From Actinomycetota bacterium (GTDB lineage Bacteria; Actinomycetota; Actinomycetes; S36-B12; UBA5976), in assembly GCA_009702945.1 (NCBI GenBank), contig WLGZ01000078.1:1-5047 (forward strand): DNA of 5,047 bases, given 5' to 3'. A program made the translations under genes and the position numbers. Below are positions 1 to 4,701 of the stretch, piece after piece. A model generated the notes under the pieces. The model ran no database searches and was not told the DNA's origin. It saw nothing but the letters and a program-made list of their open reading frames with translations. Within the stretch, counting starts at the first letter, position 1. Every line of letters begins with the position of its first letter.

Positions 1-1
1 C

Positions 2-187
2 TACAAGGTCCTAGGTGCAAACTTTGTAGGCGCGATCGCATGGGGCATAGGCCTAACTCTTGCTGGCTACTACGCGGCAACTATCCCAGCAGTTAAGACT
101 GGTTCGTACGCAATTGCAGCATTCTTCATTATTGGATCCATCGTTGCTGGTATTCGTAGCTGGATGAATAATCGCAAAGCTGCATAG
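2..187 (+). CDS. DedA-family (VTT/SNARE-associated domain) membrane protein, C-terminal fragment
   Basis: This is the 3' end of a gene that begins before the window: 61 codons, then TAG at 185-187. The visible protein starts YKVLGANFVGAIAWGIGL, continues TLAGYYAATIP, and then has a strongly hydrophobic helix (AIAAFFIIGSIVAGI) and a short basic tail (RSWMNNRKAA). The pattern N-x2-G-A-x2-W followed by L-x-G-Y-Y matches the conserved C-terminal part of DedA proteins. That family comprises integral membrane proteins linked to lipid flipping or scrambling and envelope homeostasis. The call rests on this short pattern only, because the catalytic-type E/R motifs of the family lie outside the window. 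The final helix and positive tail fit a cytoplasmic C-terminus. No clear intrinsic terminator follows, and nothing connects the gene functionally to the pilus operon. Confidence 0.72.
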   Translation, partial: YKVLGANFVGAIAWGIGLTLAGYYAATIPAVKTGSYAIAAFFIIGSIVAGIRSWMNNRKAA

Positions 188-224
188 TCAGATAGATTTT
201 CGCCCGCAAGAGCTTCTAAATAGT

Positions 225-233
225 TGTGGATAA
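225..233 (-). promoter_or_regulatory. Candidate DnaA box (left, minus orientation)
   Basis: TGTGGATAA on the + strand is the reverse complement of the consensus DnaA box TTATCCACA, with no mismatch. It forms the left arm of an inverted repeat with the matching site at 285-293. DnaA boxes bind the replication initiator DnaA at origins, titration sites and some promoters. No AT-rich unwinding element, box cluster or dnaA/dnaN gene is visible here, so this is not oriC. A role as a DnaA-responsive or titration site is inference. Confidence 0.4.
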
Positions 234-284
234 CGTCCCAAGAATCTCTTAATCTTTCAGCCTGAAACCACCTCCCTTGTTTCG

Positions 285-293
285 TTATCCACA
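285..293 (+). promoter_or_regulatory. Candidate DnaA box (right, plus orientation)
   Basis: This is an exact TTATCCACA, the consensus DnaA box, converging with the mirrored copy 51 bases upstream. The repeated identity extends two bases beyond the box on the inner side (CG/CG), so the shared block is 11 bp. That could mean the pair is conserved as a hairpin arm rather than as two protein sites. It sits about 115 bases upstream of the tadA start codon. Confidence 0.4.
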
Positions 294-294
294 G

Positions 295-310
295 AATCCA
301 ATTTTGGATT
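295..310. repeat. 16-bp palindrome, operator-like
   Basis: The sequence AATCCAATTTTGGATT has 7-bp perfect arms (AATCCAA / TTGGATT) around a TT centre. It abuts the right DnaA-box arm and lies about 100 bases upstream of tadA. Its size and symmetry suit a dimeric transcription-factor site, but no known operator was recognised. Confidence 0.35.
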
Positions 311-343
311 TCCGCATTTTCCAAACCGACATACTCTTCAATG

Positions 344-361
344 ACTCGGCTTGGCCCGAGT
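344..361. repeat. Short inverted repeat upstream of tadA
   Basis: ACTCGG (344-349) and CCGAGT (356-361) are perfect 6-bp arms around the 6-base loop CTTGGC. It has no T-tract on either strand, so it is not a convincing terminator. It may be part of a tadA leader fold or an operator half-site pair. Confidence 0.3.
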
Positions 362-370
362 AAAAGCAAC

Positions 371-390
371 GACTTGATTCATACCAAGTC
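371..390. repeat. Short inverted repeat just upstream of the tadA ribosome binding site
   Basis: GACTTG (371-376) and CAAGTC (385-390) are perfect 6-bp arms with an 8-base loop. The arm ends 8 bases before the purine-rich ribosome binding site of tadA, so a hairpin here would sit directly next to the translation initiation region. Confidence 0.3.
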
Positions 391-398
391 CTAGCAAC

Positions 399-405
399 GG
401 GGGAG
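399..405 (+). promoter_or_regulatory. Ribosome binding site of tadA
   Basis: GGGGGAG precedes the ATG at 409 by only 3 bases, slightly closer than the usual 5-9. It is the only strong purine-rich motif in the region and supports that start over the in-frame GTG at 430. No confident -35/-10 promoter could be picked in 188-398. Confidence 0.6.
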
Positions 406-408
406 CTC

Positions 409-1629
409 ATGTCAGGTGCAGTAGGTGAAGTGATTCAAGAAGTTCGAACGCGGGTTCGGACTGGGGGGATCAGCCCGCATGAAGAAGTAATCGAGTTACG
501 TCACATGGTTGAAGACATTTTGTCTCAATCAACAAGTGCTGCATCTGATCATGAGTCCCCACAAGTACTTGTTGAACAGATCGCTAACCACATCTCTGGA
601 TTTGGCCTACTTCAACCACTCCTAGATGATCCAAGTGTTGAAGAAATTTGGATAAACGAACCTGGTCGAATTTTTGTTGCGAGGAATGGCAAAAGTGAAC
701 TCACTAGCGTGATTCTTAGTGATGTTGAAGTTCGTGGCTTAGTAGAGCGGATGCTTGCTTCTTCGGGTCGCCGGGTAGATCTTTCCAACCCATTTGTGGA
801 CGCCACTTTGCCAGATGGCTCAAGACTTCATGTGGCGATACCTGATATCACTCGAAAGCATTGGTCAGTCAACATCCGTAAATTCATCATGGGCTCTAAG
901 TCTCTAGAAGGCTTGGTTTCGGTTGGAACGTTGACCGATCAGGCTGCTGCATTCTTACAAGCATGTGTAGTTTCGGGTTTGAATATTGTTGTTGCCGGAG
1001 CCACTCAAGCAGGTAAGACCACTTTGATGAATGCACTTCTAAACAGCGCACCCTCGAGTGAGCGAGTTATCACTTGCGAAGAAGTTTTTGAATTGCAGTT
1101 AACCAGTCCAGATTGGGTGGCATTGCAGACGCGACAAGCAAGCCTAGAAGGAACCGGCGAGATTCCCTTGCGCCGGTTAATTAAAGAGGCATTGCGCATG
1201 CGACCATCTCGATTGGTTGTAGGTGAAGTGCGGCAAGAAGAAGCACTTGATCTTTTGGTTGCAATGAATGCCGGAATGCCAAGCATGTGTTCATTGCATG
1301 CAAATGGTTCGCGCGAAGCTATCTCGAAATTGTGCCTGCTGCCGATGCTTGCGGGCAGCAATGTCTCTGCAGAGTTTGTGGTTCCGACTGTAGCTTCGGT
1401 TGTCGACATTGTGGTCCACACGGCATTGAGAGCTGATGGTACTCGCAGAGTTCAACAGATCACTTCTGTAACGGGGCGGGTTGAAGGCAACAGTATTGAA
1501 ACCGGGGATATCTTTAGCTTTCAAAATGAACGGCTCGAGCCACAAGGAATATTTCCAGGAAGGCTTGATCGTTTCCAAGCCAACAATATCGATGTAACAA
1601 GTTTGGTTGGTGCATCACGATGGGTTTAA
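409..1629 (+). CDS. tadA: Tad pilus secretion ATPase TadA (CpaF family)
   Basis: This 406-residue cytoplasmic ATPase would power Flp pilin assembly as a type II/IV secretion-type hexamer docked on TadB/TadC. Motifs appear in family order. The N-terminal domain carries IWINEP (80-85) and VDATLPDGSRLHVAIP (130-145). Walker A is GATQAGKT (197-204). The Asp-box region is ITCEEVFELQL (221-231), where most relatives have IEDxxELQL. Walker B is RLVVGEV (268-274) with the catalytic-type Glu273. The His box is SMCSLHANG (292-300). All catalytic elements are intact and the length is normal for actinobacterial CpaF-like proteins. The first about 50 residues are polar and variable. The stop codon overlaps the tadB start by 10 bases, implying translational coupling. 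In many actinobacteria an ssd/tadZ gene immediately precedes tadA; here it is replaced by the structured spacer and the dedA-like gene. Confidence 0.96.
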   Translation: MSGAVGEVIQEVRTRVRTGGISPHEEVIELRHMVEDILSQSTSAASDHESPQVLVEQIANHISGFGLLQPLLDDPSVEEIWINEPGRIFVARNGKSELTSVILSDVEVRGLVERMLASSGRRVDLSNPFVDATLPDGSRLHVAIPDITRKHWSVNIRKFIMGSKSLEGLVSVGTLTDQAAAFLQACVVSGLNIVVAGATQAGKTTLMNALLNSAPSSERVITCEEVFELQLTSPDWVALQTRQASLEGTGEIPLRRLIKEALRMRPSRLVVGEVRQEEALDLLVAMNAGMPSMCSLHANGSREAISKLCLLPMLAGSNVSAEFVVPTVASVVDIVVHTALRADGTRRVQQITSVTGRVEGNSIETGDIFSFQNERLEPQGIFPGRLDRFQANNIDVTSLVGASRWV

Positions 1630-2297
1630 TCGTCGGACTACTCAGCGCAATTGGAATCGTTCTGACTTGGGGTGCGATTCGGGAACCAATGCGACTTCGG
1701 AAATTCAAGATGCACGGAAGACGCAAACTTCAAATGAAGAGTAAGAAAGTTCCAGCTGACCTCTGGCCAGACGTAGTAGATGATTTAGCATCAGCAATTC
1801 GGGCCGGACTTTCATTACCACAAGCAGTTATCGAGCTTTGTAATTCTGGTCCAGAGCAACTTCGGCCCGCTTTTCAAATGTGCCGAGACCAGTATCAAGC
1901 AACCGGGGATTTCAATGCTGGGCTCAATCTAATAGCGCAAAATCTAGAAGAACCACAGGCTGACAAGTTTGTTGCATCTCTTCAAATTGCTCATGAGGTC
2001 GGTGGTGCTGATCTTGGAGTATTGCTACGCACGCTATCCGAAGTTATGCGGGAGGAACTAGTACTGCGTGGTGAAATTGTTGCTCGACAAAGTTGGACCG
2101 TTAACGGAGCCAAACTTGCAGTAGCGGCCCCCTGGGTTACGGCATTAGTTTTATCGACGCGGGACACTGCGGCAAATGTATACATGTCGGCTAGTGGACT
2201 TCGGATGCTGGCGGCGTGCGCAGTAATTTCCGTGTTCGCCTATGTAGCAATGATGAAGCTTGCGGAACTTCCAAAAGAGAAAAGACTTCTGGCATGA
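1620..2297 (+). CDS. tadB: Tad pilus inner-membrane platform protein TadB
   Basis: This 225-residue protein has one N-terminal membrane helix (residues about 3-19), a basic linker (RLRKFKMHGRRKLQMKSKK), and a type II secretion F (T2SSF) domain at about 48-180. Hallmark segments are LWPDVVDDLASAIRAGLSLPQA (48-69) and LQIAHEVGGADLGVLLRTLSE (121-141). Two further hydrophobic stretches follow at about 163-180 and 194-212, with a charged tail. With TadC it should form the membrane platform that couples TadA ATP hydrolysis to pilin extraction from the bilayer. The ATG at 1620 overlaps the end of tadA (TAA at 1627-1629), and its own TGA overlaps the tadC ATG. The protein is on the short side compared with proteobacterial TadB (about 300 residues), but this size is usual in actinobacteria. 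Confidence 0.92.
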   Translation: MGLIVGLLSAIGIVLTWGAIREPMRLRKFKMHGRRKLQMKSKKVPADLWPDVVDDLASAIRAGLSLPQAVIELCNSGPEQLRPAFQMCRDQYQATGDFNAGLNLIAQNLEEPQADKFVASLQIAHEVGGADLGVLLRTLSEVMREELVLRGEIVARQSWTVNGAKLAVAAPWVTALVLSTRDTAANVYMSASGLRMLAACAVISVFAYVAMMKLAELPKEKRLLA

Positions 2298-3181
2298 GCG
2301 GATTTCTATTAGGTCTGCTTTTTGCAACCGGTGTGGTGTTGTGTGCAAATGTGTTGCGGCAACCAAGACTAAGTATGAGCGACCAGATATCGCCTTATGT
2401 CGGAATGGGCTCAACCAAGTCACAGAATTTAACACAACGGGCATTGGCAGCAATTAATGATTTGCTTACTTCGCGTAGCTGGTCACCTTGGAGCAAAAAC
2501 GAGGACATCTCCAAGTGGCTTCGGCAATCGGAAAGTGAATTTACGTTAACTAGTTTCCGCCGCAAGCAGATCACGTTTGCTGGGTACTCGATGCTGCTTG
2601 CTATTGGGTGGTCATTACTTCGACTTAGCTCTGGAAAAGGTTTATCTCCAGTGTTTGCCTTCGCATTAATCCTTGGTGCATTTATTACTGGCGGTTGGTA
2701 TGCCAAGTGGAATCTAGCAAGCCAAGCAAATAAACGTCGCCTAAGCATTGAAGAGCAACTGCCGGCAGTACTTGACCTCTTAGCATTTGCTGTCTCGGCG
2801 GGAGAGCCAGTTCTGCTTGCGCTTCGGAGGATTTCGAAATCCTGTACCGGTCCGCTCGTCAAGGAATTAGGAAAGGTTGTTTATTCAGTGAACTCAGGTG
2901 ATGGATTAGTTCCAGCCCTAAATCAAATGAGTAATCAAATCGAATCTCAGCCACTTACTAGAGCAACACATTCATTGGAATTAGCTCTTGAACGGGGTAC
3001 ACCTCTTGTGCAGGTACTACGTGCTCAAGCTGCCGATGCGCGAGCTCATCAAATGCGCATGTTGTTGGTATTGGCGGGACATAAAGAGACTTCAATGATG
3101 CTTCCCGTTGTGTTCTTAATTTTGCCGATGATCGTCGCGGTAGCCCTGTATCCCGGAATGATCGCACTTCAAGTTTTGTAG
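2294..3181 (+). CDS. tadC: Tad pilus inner-membrane platform protein TadC
   Basis: This 295-residue T2SSF-domain protein is the second half of the Tad membrane platform. An N-terminal helix (residues about 3-20) is followed by a polar segment of about 70 residues and two membrane helices (about 95-110 and 118-137). The T2SSF domain then runs from about 152, with LPAVLDLLAFAVSAGEPVLLAL (156-177), a second block at 229-250 (LELALERGTPLVQVLRAQA), and a final helix (HKETSMMLPVVFLILPMIV). ATG at 2294 is chosen because it overlaps the tadB stop as ATGA, the coupling seen at other junctions here. The same frame is open back to a GTG at 2216, but that would add 26 polar residues overlapping tadB and is unlikely. 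It ends with TAG, 41 bases before the next gene. Confidence 0.92.
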   Translation: MSGFLLGLLFATGVVLCANVLRQPRLSMSDQISPYVGMGSTKSQNLTQRALAAINDLLTSRSWSPWSKNEDISKWLRQSESEFTLTSFRRKQITFAGYSMLLAIGWSLLRLSSGKGLSPVFAFALILGAFITGGWYAKWNLASQANKRRLSIEEQLPAVLDLLAFAVSAGEPVLLALRRISKSCTGPLVKELGKVVYSVNSGDGLVPALNQMSNQIESQPLTRATHSLELALERGTPLVQVLRAQAADARAHQMRMLLVLAGHKETSMMLPVVFLILPMIVAVALYPGMIALQVL

Positions 3182-3188
3182 CGCCCAA

Positions 3189-3200
3189 GAGCAAATGCTC
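3189..3200. repeat. Small hairpin in the tadC-pilin gap
   Basis: GAGCA and TGCTC form 5-bp arms around AA (4 bp with a tetraloop as RNA). It is the only dyad in the 41-base gap. It is too small and lacks a T-tract, so termination is unlikely. It could be a minor processing or stability element upstream of the pilin message. Confidence 0.25.
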
Positions 3201-3210
3201 AACTATAGAA

Positions 3211-3215
3211 AAGGA
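3211..3215 (+). promoter_or_regulatory. Strong ribosome binding site of the pilin gene
   Basis: AAGGA lies 7 bases before ATG 3223, inside an A-rich leader. It is the best-spaced Shine-Dalgarno sequence in the operon, while the neighbouring genes rely on overlaps. This is what one expects if the pilin is made in excess of the machinery proteins. Confidence 0.65.
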
Positions 3216-3222
3216 AATACAA

Positions 3223-3441
3223 ATGAAGATAATCAATGAAATAGCCCCAAAAATTTCAGTCGCACTGCAAGTATCGGCTGCAAGATTTGTTGAAAAGTCT
3301 CGCGATGATCGTGGGGATGTCCCAGGGTGGGTTCTTGTCACGGTTATGACAGCCGGACTTGTGGTTGCAGTTTGGTCTGTAGCCGACGGGCAATTGAAGT
3401 CTGTTCTAACAAGTGCACTCCGAAGTGTCTCGCAACCGTAA
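3223..3441 (+). CDS. Small pilin-like protein (probable Flp-type major pilin), Glu5-less
   Basis: This is a 72-residue protein in the position where actinobacterial Tad loci encode the Flp-type pilin. A 31-residue amphipathic, basic leader (MKIINEIAPK to KSRDDRG) is followed by one hydrophobic helix at about 36-54 (WVLVTVMTAGLVVAVWSVA). A short C-terminal amphipathic stretch, QLKSVLTSALRSVSQP, follows, giving the overall Flp layout. The expected prepilin cleavage is after Gly31 (DDRG/DVPGW). The Flp signature G/xxxxEY is not met: position +5 is Trp36, +6 is Val37, and the protein has no Tyr at all. Cleavage after Gly35 would put Thr at +5. It therefore differs from canonical Flp and from the DUF4244 EYA-type pilins. 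The pilin call rests on context, size and topology. It could instead be an accessory small membrane protein, with the true pilin elsewhere. Confidence 0.72.
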   Translation: MKIINEIAPKISVALQVSAARFVEKSRDDRGDVPGWVLVTVMTAGLVVAVWSVADGQLKSVLTSALRSVSQP

Positions 3442-3820
3442 CGAGTTAGCGTCCGAAACTGGATCTGGCATAGTCGGATTCGTTTTAGTGACCCCATTAG
3501 TTGTTGCAATCTTTATTGCAATCGGACAAATTGCAATGTTGGTCGCCGATAAGAGCGTTTTAAACTCAGCTGCAGTTATTGGTGCGAGAACAGCTAGTGC
3601 TGCGGATGCCTCAAATGCGGATGGCAGAAATGCCGTCCTCAAGGTTTTATCAAGCAGAGGCGCTGGGTTTAGTCCAGAAACAATTGTCATTACTCAAGTG
3701 AGAAATCAAGGCCTGACGTATATCTCGGTCGCTGTTACGCGAAAGGTATCGGTTCCTCTCTTGGATCGAGAATTCTTAATGACGGGAAGAGCTCGCGCGA
3801 TCGACGAGGCCTCGTTATGA
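3425..3820 (+). CDS. TadE-like minor pilin/pseudopilin (first copy)
   Basis: This 131-residue protein has a short polar N-terminus (MSRNRNELASETG), one hydrophobic helix (VGFVLVTPLVVAIFIAIGQIAMLVA, residues about 17-41), and an extracytoplasmic domain starting SVLNSAAVIGARTAS, which resembles the post-helix region of TadE proteins. The likely prepilin-type cut is after Gly13 (ETG/SGIVGF). Position +5 is Gly18 where TadE normally has Glu (G-S-x-x-V-E-F). The rest of the pattern, including the helix-breaking Pro24, is kept. It is probably a membrane-embedded pseudopilin that primes or modulates Flp assembly. The start is uncertain: GTG 3425 is chosen, but GTG 3413 gives 135 residues. Neither has a clear Shine-Dalgarno sequence and both overlap the pilin gene (by 17 or 29 bases), so translation probably depends on coupling. 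It ends in an ATGA overlap with the next gene. Confidence 0.78.
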   Translation: MSRNRNELASETGSGIVGFVLVTPLVVAIFIAIGQIAMLVADKSVLNSAAVIGARTASAADASNADGRNAVLKVLSSRGAGFSPETIVITQVRNQGLTYISVAVTRKVSVPLLDREFLMTGRARAIDEASL

Positions 3821-4239
3821 AATTCTTCAAATCGAACGAGGGAAATGTGATCGTGGAGTTTATTGGAATTACGGTAGCGCTCTTGGTTCCGCTCTCGATC
3901 ATTGCTAATTCCAGCATTATGGTAGCCAATGCTTATCTGTCCACAGATGTCTCAGCCCGCACTGCTGCGCGAGCATTTGTTGTTTCAAGTAGCGATGCAA
4001 GTGGGAGTAGAGCAGCAAGCACAGCCGCTGGACTTGTCGCGCAAGACTTTGATTCGCGCAACGGGCCAATATCTACCAAAATCTCCTGCAGTAAGAATCC
4101 GTGCTTATCACCAGGTGGTTTTGTAACAGTAAGAGTGAGTAAACAAGTGAACCTGAATTTGCCCAGAGCATTAGGGTCGCGAAGCGTAGTTGTAACGTCC
4201 CAGCACACTGCAGTCGTAGATGAATTGCGATCGCCGTGA
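3817..4239 (+). CDS. TadE-like minor pilin/pseudopilin (second copy), canonical Glu5
   Basis: This 140-residue protein begins MKFFKSNEG/NVIVEF, a class-III prepilin-type leader of 9 residues followed by G/xxxxEF, with Glu14 at +5 and Phe at +6. That is the TadE consensus and is lacking in its pilin neighbours. One helix follows (IGITVALLVPLSIIANSSIMVA, about 16-37), then STDVSARTAARAFVVS, typical of the TadE post-helix segment. The C-terminal domain has beta-rich stretches and a Cys pair, C91 and C96 (C-x4-C). Both Cys should be extracytoplasmic after insertion and could form a disulfide. In three-protein arrangements this position is sometimes labelled TadF, but homology cannot be settled by eye. 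ATG 3817 overlaps the preceding TGA, and its own TGA overlaps the next GTG (GTGA). Confidence 0.82.
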   Translation: MKFFKSNEGNVIVEFIGITVALLVPLSIIANSSIMVANAYLSTDVSARTAARAFVVSSSDASGSRAASTAAGLVAQDFDSRNGPISTKISCSKNPCLSPGGFVTVRVSKQVNLNLPRALGSRSVVVTSQHTAVVDELRSP

Positions 4240-4679
4240 ATCTTAGAAAACTAGTTGAGCGAGATGAAGGTTCAATTCTGTTGTTTGGAATTGGCTTATC
4301 AGTGGCAGGTTTAATGATCGCGACAGTATCTATAAATGTGGCATCACTCTGGGTTACTAGGAACGTTTTAGATGGCATTGCAGATGGCGCAGCTCTTTCT
4401 GCTGCGCAAGCCGTTAATACCGACGCTATTTATCGTGATGGGTTAGGCACAAATCTGCGCCTTAACGAAAATCTGGCTCGAGCTAAAGTGAAGCAATACG
4501 TTGAAGCAGCGAATGTTCGGTCACAGGTTGAGCAGTTTTCCGTGCGGTCGGTAGAAGTTTCAGGAACATCAGTTACTGTGACAGTTCAGGCAAGCCCCAG
4601 AACTGCATTCGGCTACCTAATGCCAATTTCCACTCCAGTTGTAGTCAGCGCTGCCAAGGCAATTAATAAAGTTAGGTGA
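4236..4679 (+). CDS. TadG-like protein (putative Flp pilus-assembly TadE/G-like domain)
   Basis: This 147-residue protein starts at GTG 4236, which overlaps the previous stop. The N-terminus MNLRKLVERDEGSILLFGIGL is the acidic-Gly-Ser-hydrophobic entry typical of TadE/G-like proteins (PF13400-type). A helix runs from about 13 to 33. The segment VASLWVTRNVLDGIADGAALSAAQAV (35-60) matches the family pattern in which an Arg/Leu-rich turn leads into A-D-x-A-A-L-x-A-A. The remaining about 85 residues form a small extracytoplasmic domain with beta-type VEVSGTSVTVTVQ. It lacks the von Willebrand-like domain and length of proteobacterial TadG, as is usual in actinobacterial loci. The probable role is a cell-envelope anchor or minor pseudopilin of the Flp pilus. 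It is the last gene of the operon; the stop is 22 bases from prfB with no terminator visible. Confidence 0.82.
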   Translation: MNLRKLVERDEGSILLFGIGLSVAGLMIATVSINVASLWVTRNVLDGIADGAALSAAQAVNTDAIYRDGLGTNLRLNENLARAKVKQYVEAANVRSQVEQFSVRSVEVSGTSVTVTVQASPRTAFGYLMPISTPVVVSAAKAINKVR

Positions 4680-4687
4680 CTTCAAGG

Positions 4688-4693
4688 TAACCT
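4688..4693 (+). promoter_or_regulatory. Candidate -10 box for leaderless prfB transcription
   Basis: TAACCT fits the actinobacterial TANNNT -10 pattern. It ends 8 bases before ATG 4702, so initiation about 7-9 bases downstream would give an mRNA beginning at or next to the start codon. Only a weak AAGG (4684-4687) lies upstream, 14 bases from the ATG, too far for a good ribosome binding site. That makes leaderless translation the better reading. No convincing -35 is visible. The hexamer also lies within a short dyad, AAGGT-A-ACCTT (4684-4694). Confidence 0.35.
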
Positions 4694-4701
4694 TATGAAT
4701 T

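Larger units (their letters stand above)
224..294. repeat. 71-base imperfect inverted repeat / potential hairpin containing both DnaA boxes
   Basis: Bases 225-235 (TGTGGATAACG) and 283-293 (CGTTATCCACA) are perfectly complementary over 11 bp, and T224 with G294 adds a wobble pair in RNA. Inside lies a symmetrical 3x3 mismatch. Then CAAG (239-242) can pair with CTTG (276-279), and after a larger 12x8 internal loop TTTCAG (255-260) mirrors CTGAAA (262-267). The three nested pairings are almost concentric (centres near 259-261), which is unlikely for unconstrained spacer. It could be a structured 5' leader of tadA, a repeat element, or a DnaA-binding palindrome. No U-tract follows the 3' arm directly, so a simple intrinsic terminator for the dedA-like gene is not supported. 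Confidence 0.5.

Noticed and set aside
224..305. Intrinsic terminator for the dedA-like gene
   Set aside because: The large hairpin is not GC-rich throughout, and the nearest T-run (TTTT at 302-305) begins 7 bases after the stem rather than directly at its foot.
70..369. A 99-codon minus-strand open frame across the dedA end and the spacer
   Set aside because: It can only start at a TTG with no ribosome binding site. Its last 39 codons are antisense to the well-supported dedA-like coding region, and it resembles no family I recognise. The protein looks moderately natural in its first 60 residues, so a homolog search would be a fair test.
188..408. Replication origin
   Set aside because: Only two DnaA boxes, no AT-rich unwinding repeats, and neighbours (dedA-like, tad, prfB) unlike the dnaA-dnaN-recF region.
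2216..2293. N-terminal extension of TadC from GTG 2216
   Set aside because: The extra 26 residues are polar, Cys-containing and overlap the tadB coding end by 82 bases, whereas ATG 2294 begins directly with the expected membrane helix and an ATGA coupling.
3204..3209. TATAGA as a -10 box for an internal pilin promoter
   Set aside because: It matches only four of six TATAAT positions, no -35 occurs at proper spacing, and it falls just before the ribosome binding site, leaving almost no leader.
2958..3509. A 183-codon minus-strand open frame opposite tadC, the pilin and tadE
   Set aside because: It is antisense to three confidently assigned genes across their boundaries, and its composition (many Ser, Arg, Thr) is typical of a shadow frame.
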